64,000 nt of DNA from an uncultured Bdellovibrionales bacterium (GCA_903926205.1 CAIYID010000078.1:1-64000); one strand, 5' to 3'. Positions 1 through 8,500 are shown, counted from the first letter of the stretch. Numbers and translations are program-made. The notes: generated from the letters alone by a model not told the origin.

Positions 1-225
1 ATCAGATTCTTGTATTCGGTCGAACCTGTTGAGTTTTTCTCGTGGAACTTATTAATAAGCCGAAGCCCAAATCCAAACAACTCGTATGAAACTGTAGCCT
101 CACGGGGGCGGTTCAGTAGGCTCTAAATCATCACCACGATAGGGGGCCAGTTTTATAAACACTAGCTCAAGGTCCAGTTCTCTAATCCAGCAATTCAAGC
201 TTTGTGGTTTAACAGAATACTTTTG
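1..225 (-). pseudogene. Decayed coding fragment, possibly transposon-related
   Basis: On the minus strand an open frame from about 225 down to 109 reads like protein (a segment around WIRELDLELVFIKLAPYR) and ends at a stop just after a run of five C (plus-strand GGGGG at about 105-109). Removing one C from that run joins it to a second protein-like frame (VSYELFGFGLRLINKF) that runs off the window start. No start codon is present; a stop precedes the fragment. The helix-turn-helix-like beginning followed by a short beta-rich tail loosely recalls accessory proteins of IS66-type elements, but this is a guess. It may equally be a decayed host gene. Confidence 0.35.
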
Positions 226-235
226 AAAAATCTAT

Positions 236-262
236 TAAGCAAAAACTCTTTTTTTCCGAGAT
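236..262 (+). promoter_or_regulatory. Possible sigma-28-like (FliA) promoter for the chemoreceptor gene
   Basis: TAAG at 236-239, a 15-base spacer, then TCCGAGAT at 255-262 resembles the flagellar sigma factor pattern TAAA-N15-GCCGATAA. It lies 45-70 bases before the chemoreceptor start, and chemoreceptor genes are often FliA-dependent. The match is imperfect, so this is a suggestion only. Confidence 0.25.
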
Positions 263-306
263 GACAGGTGAGATTTAATTTTGTGTATTTTTCTTAAGGA
301 GTCGGT

Positions 307-2073
307 ATGAGTTGGTTTAGTAGATTAGGATTCAAATCAAAGCTTTTCTCTCTCTGCATATTTCTTTTATTAATATCAGTAGGGGTGGGAGTTACCGCCT
401 TCGTACAACTGAAGTACGTATCCCAATCTTACCAAGATGTGGTTGAAACGGGTGTGCCGAAGCTAAAACTTTCCTATGAAATGATGATCGACTACCGACA
501 ATTTCGGATCAATCTCGATACGCTGGGACTAAGAAATCTTTCTCCCGAGGAAGCAAAAAAGGCCATCACCGCAGCGATGCGCTCGATCGATGATTATGAA
601 GATGACTCTGAGTCTTACTCAAAATTACCCACTGTTGACGGACAAAGAGAAATCGCTAGCAATATGACGAATGCTTGGCTTGAATTTAAAAAAATCGGTC
701 AGCAAATCATTGCACTTTCTAAAACTGGCACCAAAGAAGACATGGAAAAGATCAGTGAGCTTTTCCTGAAAGAATGTCCAGATAAAGATAAAGCTTATCG
801 CGCAGCGGGATTATCTACGATTTCTTTTCATCAAAGAGAGCTGAATGGTCGAGTTGATGAGGCTCAATCAGCAGTGAAACGCAGTCATGCGATCATTTTA
901 CTGTTAATTGGTTTTGGTTTATTAGCAGGTCTTTCTTTCGGATATTTATTTGCGGCTGGCATATCTAAAGCAATCAATGGTGTGGTGAAGAAATTATCTG
1001 ACAATGCCAATGCGATGACTTCGGCCTCTGGTCAAATTGCTTTAACTTCTCAATCTTTATCGCAAGCGACAGCGGAGCAAGCGGCCTCGTTAGAGGAAAC
1101 GGCTGCCAGTATTGAGGAACTGAGCTCAATGGTGACTCGAAGTGCAGACAATGCAAAAAGCACGGCGGATGCGACGTCTGAGGCTCAGCAAATTGCGAAT
1201 GAGGGAAAAATTGCTGTTGAAGAAATGAAAAAATCAATGAGTGAGATCACTGAGTCCAATGAAATGATCATGAAGCAAGTGAATGAAAGCAATAAAAAAA
1301 TGTCAGAGATCGTCAATGTCATTAAAGAAATCGGCGATAAAACGAAAATCATCAACGATATCGTTTTTCAAACGAAACTTTTATCTTTCAATGCTTCTGT
1401 TGAGGCCGCTCGTGCGGGAGAGCATGGTAAAGGCTTCGCCGTGGTCGCAGAGGAAATTGGTAGTCTGGCTCAATTGAGTGGTACGGCCGCAAAAGAGATT
1501 TCGCAAATCCTCGATGGTAGTATTCGAAAAGTGGGAGATATTGTTGCAGAGACTGAAACTCAAGTGGAAAGCCTGATTTCTCAAGGTAAGAAAAAAGTGG
1601 AAGCGGGAGTTTTAGTCGCTGAAAAATGTAGCGATGCTTTAAATGATATCGTGACTAATGTGGGAAGTGTTTCAAATATGGCGGTTGAAATTTCTAGCGC
1701 CAGTCAGGAACAGTCTCAAGGGATCACAGAGATCAACAAAGCCGTTTCACAATTAGGTGTGGTGACCCAGCAAAATGCGGCAGCAACCGAAGATTTGGCG
1801 CGTTCTGCGGAAGGTTTGTCGAGCCAAGCGGATTCACTGAATGCGGTGGTTGTTGAGCTCGAACGCACGATGACGGGTTCCGGCCATAACAAAAAGAATC
1901 GAAAAAAATCTAAAGACGAAAGCCAATCTGAAGGTGGAGAAAACCATGAATCCACCCAAAGTCCAGTGAGTGAATTAAAACCTTTGAAGAAATTTTCTTA
2001 TGAAGCATCAAAAATGAAAGTAGCAGCAGGGGAGTCTTTTCCAAGCCGTAATGATCCTAATTTCTCCGAGTAA
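307..2073 (+). CDS. Methyl-accepting chemotaxis protein
   Basis: Inner-membrane chemoreceptor that would pass a periplasmic signal to CheA/CheW. Residues about 13-33 form a first membrane helix; a periplasmic region of about 160 residues of four-helix-bundle type follows; a second membrane helix lies at about 194-218. The cytoplasmic part is a long coiled coil with the highly conserved signalling hairpin near residues 350-385 ([18 protein letters not shown]). I see no clear full HAMP domain after the second helix and no C-terminal NWETF-type tether. The C-terminus is a basic/acidic, low-complexity tail. The start has a good ribosome binding site (AAGGAGTCGGT). A bacteriohemerythrin gene follows 68 bases downstream, so the pair may share a transcript and an oxygen- or redox-related cue. 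The ligand is unknown. Confidence 0.93.
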   Translation: MSWFSRLGFKSKLFSLCIFLLLISVGVGVTAFVQLKYVSQSYQDVVETGVPKLKLSYEMMIDYRQFRINLDTLGLRNLSPEEAKKAITAAMRSIDDYEDDSESYSKLPTVDGQREIASNMTNAWLEFKKIGQQIIALSKTGTKEDMEKISELFLKECPDKDKAYRAAGLSTISFHQRELNGRVDEAQSAVKRSHAIILLLIGFGLLAGLSFGYLFAAGISKAINGVVKKLSDNANAMTSASGQIALTSQSLSQATAEQAASLEETAASIEELSSMVTRSADNAKSTADATSEAQQIANEGKIAVEEMKKSMSEITESNEMIMKQVNESNKKMSEIVNVIKEIGDKTKIINDIVFQTKLLSFNASVEAARAGEHGKGFAVVAEEIGSLAQLSGTAAKEISQILDGSIRKVGDIVAETETQVESLISQGKKKVEAGVLVAEKCSDALNDIVTNVGSVSNMAVEISSASQEQSQGITEINKAVSQLGVVTQQNAAATEDLARSAEGLSSQADSLNAVVVELERTMTGSGHNKKNRKKSKDESQSEGGENHESTQSPVSELKPLKKFSYEASKMKVAAGESFPSRNDPNFSE

Positions 2074-2141
2074 GTAATCCAAAATTCTAGCGAGTGCAGA
2101 AGGTTTGTCAGAGTTGCAGTGATTTTTCAACAGTGGTGTTT

Positions 2142-2546
2142 ATGTCTTTTGTATGGCAAAAAGAATTCGAAACCGGCATTAAATCCATCGATGATCAGCA
2201 CAAGATTTTAGTCTCTATGATCGATGAGTTAGAGACGGCTGTCGTCGAAAAAAAGTCGGATGAATTTTTAGAAGTCATTTTGTCAAAAATGATTAAATAC
2301 GTGGCAAAACATTTTTCCCACGAAGAAAAAACTTTTATTTTTACTAAATACTCAGACGCCGACAATCACATGCGTGAACATGAAAAGTTGAAACAGCAGG
2401 TCTTGGATTTTCATACAAAGGTGCAGGCGAAAACGGCCAATGTTGATCAAACGATTCTCGACTTTTTAAAAACTTGGCTCACAGAGCACATTATGAAAAC
2501 GGACAAAAAATACATTGCTCATTTTAACAGCAAAAATGTGCAATAG
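2142..2546 (+). CDS. Bacteriohemerythrin
   Basis: Small soluble O2-binding protein of 134 residues with a non-haem di-iron centre in a four-helix bundle. The family pattern is visible: VWQKEFETGIKSIDDQH at the N-terminus (His20), HFSHEEKTF, HMREHEKL and a final WLTEHIMKTDKKY helix supplying His and Asp ligands. I chose the ATG at 2142 because the family normally begins just before this tryptophan; an in-frame GTG at 2094 would add 16 unrelated residues. It sits directly behind a chemoreceptor gene and ahead of cytochrome genes, which suggests a role in oxygen sensing, storage or delivery; that role is inferred. Confidence 0.92.
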   Translation: MSFVWQKEFETGIKSIDDQHKILVSMIDELETAVVEKKSDEFLEVILSKMIKYVAKHFSHEEKTFIFTKYSDADNHMREHEKLKQQVLDFHTKVQAKTANVDQTILDFLKTWLTEHIMKTDKKYIAHFNSKNVQ

Positions 2547-2616
2547 GCTTTTCAAATCACTCTGAAAGACAAACTCGAAACATAAGTTTTCATAAAATAT
2601 TTAAACTAAAATCATA

Positions 2617-2636
2617 GAAAATGATCTCTGATTATC
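2617..2636 (+). promoter_or_regulatory. Possible Fur-like operator upstream of the cytochrome-porin gene
   Basis: GAAAATGAT at 2617-2625 and ATTATC at 2631-2636 form an imperfect inverted repeat resembling the Fur box GATAATGATAATCATTATC. It lies about 180 bases before the next start codon, which is far for an operator, and one half is degenerate. Confidence 0.2.
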
Positions 2637-2815
2637 CCTCCCAAAGTCTGGAAAAAAAGACGAAGTTTTCATAGAAAAACAAACTAAAAACAAAAGAAAT
2701 TCAAACCTGCAAGACGAAAAAATTCTGCGCGAGGTCAAGCTATCGAATATATTCATTGCGAATTTAACTGATCGAGGGTTTAATTTTTGGATAAACAAAT
2801 CAAGGAGAATCATCA

Positions 2816-4132
2816 GTGATTAAACCAGTCAAAATTATTTTGTCGACAGTATTTCTGTGGGCAGCATTGACAGAAACGGCCTCGGCCCTTCCATCCTTCG
2901 CAAGACAAGAAGACGTGAACTGTTTTGCCTGCCATGCGATACCACCAAAATTGAATCGAGCCGGTTACGAATTCCGCGCGGCAGGTTACCGTGAGCCAGA
3001 AGAGATTGGTAAGCCCGCGTCCATCAGCGACGGAAGAAAAAGAGTGTCAGTGAGAGTCTCTGAGACCGCAACTTATACTCCGATGCCAATCGCCGGAGGA
3101 ACGACACCCGAAGTGATTCAAACTGGAGATACAGGTGGAACCACGGCTAAATTTTGGCCAGTGGCAGGAAGCTTCGGAGATAATTATGGACAGCGAACTG
3201 AAATAACGATTGCGACAAAACCAACCACAGGTGTTAATACAGCAACCCCTGCAAAAGGTACTGCGGTCACGACAGTTCCTCAAACGGCAGTGACTCTGAT
3301 TGATATTCGCTCTGCTTGGGGACAGTCTGATAACCATCTTAATGTTAGAGCTGGTGCGACAATGGGCCTAGTCAGTGGTTATGGAGCGGCAGACTCTTCA
3401 ATGTCTTCAAACAGTGTCGGAACTCCTGATCCTGTGTTTTTGTCAGGTACTAAAATAGGATCTAAGATCAGTTCCTCAAGCCCTGGCGTAGAAGTGGGTT
3501 ATACCTTTAAAGACCTCGATGTTGGTTTGGCCTCAGTGAATGGCTTGGAATATGATTACGTTGATCAGTCCTTGCATCCTAATAATAATGGTTATTCGGT
3601 GAGAGAAAACACGGATCCTTTGTACAACAGCCGAGATACTTATCTTCGATTCAATTACTTCCTTGGTAAGAAAAATGCCATCGGCGGGTATTACTATCAA
3701 GGAAATGTCAGCTTGCCGATCAATGCGACAGGGAAAACTCAAAAATACGCACTTGCCAATTATTCCGTTGATAATTTCACTCGCTATGCTCTGTATGGAA
3801 CTTATTATATCGATCGAAAAACGGCTTTGATGGGTGGAATGATTCAAGCAACGGATGCTTTCTATACCAATCCTTTGACGACTTCGAATAACTATTTCGT
3901 GTCACTTGATTTTTATAATGAGTGGGGCGCTTACGGAGTTCGTTATGATACCGGAACAGGAAATGTTGATGGAAATTTTGGTCTTACCTCAACGGACGCT
4001 TACATTGAGCTTTTCTCAAAATTGGGTTTTTGGGTTAAAGCGGATGTGTATTATAAAGATCAGCAAAATGGTAATACGACAGCAGATCTTATTACTGACG
4101 GTTTAACAATCACAGCAACTTATATATTTTAG
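2816..4132 (+). CDS. Fused monoheme cytochrome c / outer-membrane beta-barrel protein, Cyc2-like
   Basis: Protein of 438 residues with a GTG start preceded by AAGGAG. Residues 1-24 form a Sec signal peptide ending ASA. The mature N-terminus, LPSFARQ followed by C36-F-A-C39-H40 and then P-x-L-x-x-x-G-x-x-F-x-x-x-GY, binds one haem c. The remaining ~380 residues are Gly/Ser/Thr/aromatic-rich alternating strands and end in phenylalanine (TATYIF), as outer-membrane barrels do. This architecture, size and the FARQ...CxxCH...PxL block match the Cyc2 family of iron-oxidising outer-membrane cytochrome-porins; related barrels of unproved function also exist. A small cytochrome c follows 13 bases downstream, a plausible periplasmic electron partner. 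Extracellular Fe(II) or other electron uptake is inference. Confidence 0.72.
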   Translation: MIKPVKIILSTVFLWAALTETASALPSFARQEDVNCFACHAIPPKLNRAGYEFRAAGYREPEEIGKPASISDGRKRVSVRVSETATYTPMPIAGGTTPEVIQTGDTGGTTAKFWPVAGSFGDNYGQRTEITIATKPTTGVNTATPAKGTAVTTVPQTAVTLIDIRSAWGQSDNHLNVRAGATMGLVSGYGAADSSMSSNSVGTPDPVFLSGTKIGSKISSSSPGVEVGYTFKDLDVGLASVNGLEYDYVDQSLHPNNNGYSVRENTDPLYNSRDTYLRFNYFLGKKNAIGGYYYQGNVSLPINATGKTQKYALANYSVDNFTRYALYGTYYIDRKTALMGGMIQATDAFYTNPLTTSNNYFVSLDFYNEWGAYGVRYDTGTGNVDGNFGLTSTDAYIELFSKLGFWVKADVYYKDQQNGNTTADLITDGLTITATYIF

Positions 4133-4145
4133 AAAGGAAAAAAAT

Positions 4146-4499
4146 ATGAAGTTTTTATTATCAAGTTTAGTTCTAATGGCCATGACCTCCACAGCTTTTG
4201 CTGCAGGTAATGGAAAAGAGATTTTCGAGAGAAAATGCGCAAAATGCCATGGCGCCGGTGGTAAAGGTGACGGTCGACATTCTGATTCTTTGAAAACAAA
4301 GCCTCAAGATTTGACTGACAAAAACAAAATGTCCTCAATCACTGATGAGGAACTGAAAGTGTCAATCCAAAAAGGTGGAGCCGGTGTGACGAAAGAGAAA
4401 TTCGGTCACACGATTTCTACAGAGATGGAAGGTTACCCTGATCTCCCAGAGGCAGATGTGGGCGATTTGATCGCTTACATTCGCGCTTTCGCGAAATAG
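4146..4499 (+). CDS. Small periplasmic class I cytochrome c
   Basis: Soluble monoheme cytochrome of 117 residues. Signal peptide 1-19 ends AFA; the haem motif is CAKCH at residues 31-35, with conserved GGKGDG after it, as in cytochromes c6/c551-type. A methionine near residue 93 (TEMEGYP) is the likely axial ligand and DVGDLIAYIRAFAK is the typical C-terminal helix. It starts 13 bases after the fused cytochrome-barrel gene with AGAAAGGA as ribosome binding site, so the two are probably one operon, closed by a strong terminator. The likely job is carrying electrons across the periplasm between the barrel protein and the respiratory chain. Confidence 0.88.
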   Translation: MKFLLSSLVLMAMTSTAFAAGNGKEIFERKCAKCHGAGGKGDGRHSDSLKTKPQDLTDKNKMSSITDEELKVSIQKGGAGVTKEKFGHTISTEMEGYPDLPEADVGDLIAYIRAFAK

Positions 4500-4522
4500 T
4501 ATTTTAGCTTAAATGTTCGACG

Positions 4523-4567
4523 AATAAGAGCATTGCCTTTAACGGGTAATGCTCTTATTTTATTTTT
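4523..4567 (+). terminator. Strong intrinsic terminator after the cytochrome pair
   Basis: AATAAGAGCATT-x-CC at 4523-4537 pairs with GG-x-TAATGCTCTTATT at 4544-4559 around a short loop, followed by TTATTTTT. It cleanly ends the cytochrome operon. Confidence 0.85.
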
Positions 4568-5674
4568 ATGAATAGATATTTTTTATTTGCTCTCATTGTT
4601 GGACTTTTTTTTATTAATGTCGAGGCCTCTGCAGATAAAGATATTTGCCAGCAGCTAAAAAACTTCGTCGCAGCCGCAAAAACTTCTGAGGCAAAATTTC
4701 AAAAATTTATCGACACTCAGTGGAAATATGTGAAGAATTAATCAGTTATAATTTAGCGGTTCACAAGTTAGATTTGCAGCTGGAAGCCCAAGCCTTCGAT
4801 ACTGATTATTTGGTTTTAGATCAGTTGGGCGGTGTTCATCAGTCTTTGGCAGATATTTTAATCTCGATGACAACGGCGAATAAAAAAGATTATGAAAATA
4901 TGATTTCAAGGCTCAATAAATATCCAGTGTTGGTAGGGCAAAATCAAATTTTATTGAAGGAAGGGCTCCGCTGGAAAGTCACGGCGGTTAAAATGTTTTT
5001 ACAGAAAGTGCCGGCGCAGTTTGAACAGTTACTCACTGAGAAAGTCGAAGAAAGTCCTTTTTATAAACCATTTCTTGAAATGAATTCTTCGCTTTCAGAG
5101 GTAGATAAAAAAGAAATTCAAGGTCAAGCGCGGGAAGCTTTGGCTAACAAGGTTTATCCTGCTCTTAAGAAATTCAAAGAATTTGTCGTGCAAGATTATA
5201 TTCCTAACGCGCGGGAAGGAATTTCACAGATTGATTTACCGAAGGGTAAGGCTTGGTATCATTTTTTGGTCAAAATGCATACGACGACCAATAAAACCGC
5301 CGAGGAATTACACCAGAATTATGAGCAGGCTATAGAGACATCGCCAAACGGATAGATCCAGAGCTCCCCCGATTTTTTAAAGAATTACCTCGCTTGACCT
5401 ATGGTGTTCGTGAAATGTCTTCGTTCAAAGCAAAAGAATCTCCGGGCGCTTACTATGAGGGAGGAATTCTTGAAGCTGGGCGACCGGGTTTTTTTACCGC
5501 AAACACTTATGATTTATCGGCGCGGCCTTCAATATTCGTCTTTTCCATGACGAAGTTTTGCGCCACGGGGCTCTGCCTCTGGATGTTCTTGAAAGCCTCA
5601 TAATGAAATGGGTCGATGAACAAAAACAAGCACAGAAAAATAAAGCTCAGAAAGCAAAGTTTCTCCAGGATTAA
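4568..5674 (+). pseudogene. Frameshifted, internally deleted DUF885-family gene
   Basis: A secreted DUF885-type protein (a family with zinc-peptidase-like features) can be followed through four pieces in three frames. 4568-4741 gives a signal peptide and N-terminus; 4720-5355 the central helical part (LVGQNQILLKEGLRWKV, KGKAWYHFLVKMHTTTNKT); about 5350-5530 reads PRLTYGVREMSSFKAKESPGAYYEGG; and 5531-5674 reads NIRLFHDEVLRHGALPLDVLES, the family's C-terminal block. Between the last two pieces the expected stretch holding the HExxH-like motif is missing, so there is a deletion as well as three frame changes. The product cannot be functional. The initiating ATG overlaps the preceding terminator. 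Confidence 0.82.
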
Positions 5675-5709
5675 AATCAAGATAAAAAAATCAAGATAAA
5701 AACTAAAGG

Positions 5710-5798
5710 CTTTTTGTTTGTACGCAAACCAAAAGTTAAGTCGAGCCAGCGGGTGGCGGTAAATCACAAGAGGGCTTTTCGACTTATGAAAACTCATC
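5710..5798. repeat. Structured dispersed repeat, copy 1
   Basis: A hairpin (left arm 5710-5720, loop TACG, right arm 5725-5735, ten of eleven pairs) is followed by a 60-base core at 5739-5798. The core begins AGTCGAGCC and closes on itself with GGC...TCGACTT, and ends in GAAAACTCATC. The core is 54/60 identical, without gaps, to 27926-27985. Both copies lie between convergent genes. Confidence 0.75.
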
Positions 5799-5826
5799 AT
5801 TAGTCAAATTGGCACGAAGGTGGTCC

Positions 5827-5850
5827 ATCATCACTACGAAAGTGGGCCTG
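5827..5850. repeat. Short dispersed repeat related to 128-150
   Basis: ATCATCACTACGA followed by AAGTGGGCCTG matches 128-150 at 20 of 24 positions. It overlaps the last codons of the FAD-dependent dehydrogenase on the minus strand and lies just beyond the structured repeat. Confidence 0.4.
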
Positions 5851-7405
5851 ATTCCAAAACGTCTAGACTAGGCACCAAAACTTTGGCAATTTTCTCTGCG
5901 ACGCGAATGCCATCGCAGGCGGCGGAGGTGATTCCACCGGCGTAACCTGCGCCTTCACCGCAGGGGTAAAGTCCGAAATGGCTCACGGACTCCAAGGTAT
6001 TTTCATCGCGAGTCACTCGCACCGGGCAACTGGTTCTCGATTCAATACCGTAAAGTTGGGCGGTGGAGGAGATAAAACCGGGCATTTTATTTTCAAAGCT
6101 TTTTAGGCCTTGTTGAAAATATTGAGTCATAAATTTTGGCAATAAGTCATCCAGGCGCACCGCTTTTTCTCCGGAAGGCGAAGATCCTCGTCGTACCGTG
6201 CCTGTTTTGCCCGCAATAAAAGCTTGTAAGCTTTGCGCGGGGAGCTCTTTGGTGCCACCGGCTTTTTGCACCGCCAGGAAAGCTCTTTGCTCTAACTCCC
6301 GGCGAAATTCTAGGCCACCCAAAGTTTTTTTGCCAAAATTTAAATCATGATCGATCGTGATCACAATAGCGGAGTTCGCAAACGGGGAGTTTCGATTGAA
6401 GTTGCTCATGCCGTTGCAGACAAGGCCATCGGGCTCAGTGCCGCTGGAAAGAACATAGCCCCCCGGACACATGCAAAAGGAGTAGACTCCAGTTTTTGTT
6501 TTTTCATCATGATAAGTTAGGCGATAGTTGGCGGAGCCTAACTTTGGATGCGAAGCAAATTCGCGAAATTGAATTTGATTAATCTCTTGTTGTGAGTGCT
6601 CGATTCGAAGGCCCATCGCAAAAGATTTTCCTTCAAGAAAAACTCCTAACTCACTTAAATGTGTGAGCATATCCGTGGACGAATGCCCGGTAGCTAAGAT
6701 CACTTGCGAGCTTTGATACTCGAATCCTTTTTCTGTTTTGACTCCGGTGATTTGTTTTCCTTCAGTGAGAAGCTCGGTGACTTGCTCGTTAAATTTAATT
6801 TCGCAGCCATTCGCCAAAAGAAAATTTCGCAGTTGCGGAATCAAACGGCGGATTTTATCAGAGCCCACATGAGGATTGGAGAGATACTGGATTTCCTTCG
6901 GCGCACCAAATTTGACGAGGCGATGAAGAACATAAGGAATGTAGGGGCTCTTGATTCGGGTGATGAGTTTTCCATCCGAGTAAAGGCCCGCACCCCCCTC
7001 GCCAAAACAAACATTATTTCTACGATCAAGCTCCCCGTAGCGCCAAAACCGATTGATTCCGCGAATGCGTTCTTCGGACTGACTTCCGCGCTCGAGGAGT
7101 AAACAGGGGATACCTCGCTCTACTAAGCGAAGGGCCGCAAAAAGTCCCGCCGGGCCTGAGCCTATGATGATCGGTCGATTTGAAACTTTTTGATTCACTT
7201 TTTCGACCAAGTACTCAGGCTCAGGAAGGATTTCTCCTTTGCCTGCCACTTCGAGGGAGTACACAAATTTAGGTGAATGCCTTCGCCTTGCATCCACGCT
7301 TTGACGAAGAATGCGGTACGGCCCATGCTCTGGCACCATCCATTGCAGGCGTTCCTCAAGGTCTTCATCAATGCCTATTTCTAAATTTTGAATGATTCGC
7401 GACAT
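5834..7405 (-). CDS. FAD-dependent dehydrogenase of the COG2509 type
   Basis: Cytoplasmic flavoprotein of about 523 residues. A short N-terminal domain of about 70 residues precedes the Rossmann dinucleotide motif GSGPAGLFAALRLVERG near residue 80. Later conserved blocks include CFGEGGAGLYSDGKL, ILATGHSSTDM, CMCPGGYVLSSG and, at the C-terminus, LYPCGEGAGYAGGITSAACDGIRVAEKI, which closes the FAD site. This is the pattern of the widespread but uncharacterised FAD-dependent dehydrogenases. I start it at the ATG at 7405 (MSRIIQNL); an upstream in-frame start would add 16 residues without a clear ribosome binding site. The substrate is unknown. It is transcribed divergently from psd. Confidence 0.88.
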   Translation of the reverse strand: MSRIIQNLEIGIDEDLEERLQWMVPEHGPYRILRQSVDARRRHSPKFVYSLEVAGKGEILPEPEYLVEKVNQKVSNRPIIIGSGPAGLFAALRLVERGIPCLLLERGSQSEERIRGINRFWRYGELDRRNNVCFGEGGAGLYSDGKLITRIKSPYIPYVLHRLVKFGAPKEIQYLSNPHVGSDKIRRLIPQLRNFLLANGCEIKFNEQVTELLTEGKQITGVKTEKGFEYQSSQVILATGHSSTDMLTHLSELGVFLEGKSFAMGLRIEHSQQEINQIQFREFASHPKLGSANYRLTYHDEKTKTGVYSFCMCPGGYVLSSGTEPDGLVCNGMSNFNRNSPFANSAIVITIDHDLNFGKKTLGGLEFRRELEQRAFLAVQKAGGTKELPAQSLQAFIAGKTGTVRRGSSPSGEKAVRLDDLLPKFMTQYFQQGLKSFENKMPGFISSTAQLYGIESRTSCPVRVTRDENTLESVSHFGLYPCGEGAGYAGGITSAACDGIRVAEKIAKVLVPSLDVLESGPLS

Positions 7406-7506
7406 AGTCAGCTTATAGCACAGATTCGGAGTGATAAAACAGTTTATAAACAAGCCATTTGTGTTAGCTCTTGGCCTTTGGCTTTGGCTTTGCTAATTTG
7501 ACGGAC

Positions 7507-8340
7507 ATGCTTTGGATTCTAAAATTTTTACCACAAAATTGTTTAAGCACTTGGGTTGGGCGTCTCATGCATTGTCGATTGCCCGGACCCTTGCGACTTT
7601 TTTCCCTTAAGGCATTTGCCTCTTTTTACACGGTTAACTTGGCGGAGGCCGAAAATTCCATCGAAAGCTATCAAAGCATCGGGGCTTTTTTCGTGCGAAG
7701 ATTAAAGCCCGGAGCCCGACCTGTGGCTTCTGCAAAAGTTTTACATCCCGCCGATTCCGTGATCAGTGCGGCGGGAATTATCTCTCGAGGTGAAATGTTG
7801 CAAGTAAAGAGCCGTCCCTACTCGGTGGCACAAATTCTAGCTAGCTCTGCGCGCGCGCAAGCTTTGGAAGCGGGTTTCTTTGCCACCTATTATCTCTGTC
7901 CGACTGATTATCATCGAGTCCATTCGCCGGTGAGTGGAAAGATTATTTCCGTGGATCATCTTCCGGGAAGACTCTGGCCCGTTTTTAAAAAGAGTGTCGA
8001 AAGTATCGCGAATCTTTTTGCCGTGAATGAACGCATGGTGGTGACTATAGAAACTGAGCTTGGCTTGGTGTCTGTGGTTTTTGTCGGTGCTCTCAATGTG
8101 GGAAAAATCGAGCTGGCTTTTGATTCAGGGTTTTCTTCACAAGTTCCAGGCGTCAAAGAAAAGCGGACTCAGAACTACGCAATTCCAATTTCCATTCAAG
8201 CCGGTCAAGAGCTCGGGCTTTTTCAGATGGGCAGCACCGTGGTGGTTTTTTATCCGAAAGCTTTCGAATCGGTGCTGACAAAATCCCGCTGGGAAAGCCA
8301 AGTGGGCCAGGCCGTGAAAGTCGGATCTGGTTGTTATTAA
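7507..8340 (+). CDS. psd: Phosphatidylserine decarboxylase proenzyme
   Basis: Converts phosphatidylserine to phosphatidylethanolamine at the inner membrane. It is a proenzyme that cleaves itself at a Gly-Ser bond to create a pyruvoyl group; the site is visible as MGSTVVVFYPK near residues 240-250 (family LGST). Other family marks are ESIGAFFVRRLKPGARP, the PTDYHRVHSPVSGK block with its catalytic histidine, and FVGALNVGKIE. The length of 277 residues fits the family. I start at ATG 7507, matching the usual beginning of the enzyme; a TTG 36 bases upstream is in frame but less likely. No partner lipid gene is adjacent. Confidence 0.93.
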   Translation: MLWILKFLPQNCLSTWVGRLMHCRLPGPLRLFSLKAFASFYTVNLAEAENSIESYQSIGAFFVRRLKPGARPVASAKVLHPADSVISAAGIISRGEMLQVKSRPYSVAQILASSARAQALEAGFFATYYLCPTDYHRVHSPVSGKIISVDHLPGRLWPVFKKSVESIANLFAVNERMVVTIETELGLVSVVFVGALNVGKIELAFDSGFSSQVPGVKEKRTQNYAIPISIQAGQELGLFQMGSTVVVFYPKAFESVLTKSRWESQVGQAVKVGSGCY

Positions 8341-8398
8341 GAATATTATTTTGACAGTTATGTGAATTTTAAAAGGCATCGCCAAAATTCATTTTCAC

Positions 8399-8445
8399 TC
8401 CACGGTGAAGTACGGTGAAGCACGTCACGGTGAAGCTCAGCACAC
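8399..8445 (+). repeat. Short imperfect tandem repeats of CACGGTGAAG
   Basis: CACGGTGAAG, then TACGGTGAAG and CACGGTGAAG recur within about 45 bases downstream of psd, in a 160-base gap between convergent genes. No hairpin of terminator type is evident. Confidence 0.5.
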
Positions 8446-8500
8446 TTATTATGCACCTCCTCACTCATTATGGGTATCAATGGAGCGGAAAGAACCAGTT

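Noticed and set aside
4720-5355. 211-codon open frame as an independent intact gene
   Set aside because: It begins inside the preceding frame, ends in a short shifted tail, and both neighbours continue the same DUF885 protein, so it is one piece of a pseudogene.
5739-5798. The structured repeat as an integron attC site or a short coding sequence
   Set aside because: GTTAAAT in copy 2 fits the attC core by chance but copy 1 reads GGTAAAT and no matching RYYYAAC site is present. The minus-strand reading has a stop in copy 1 and substitutions at all codon positions.
8399-8445. CACGGTGAAG repeats as a CRISPR array
   Set aside because: Units are only ten bases long with irregular spacing and no spacer-like sequences.
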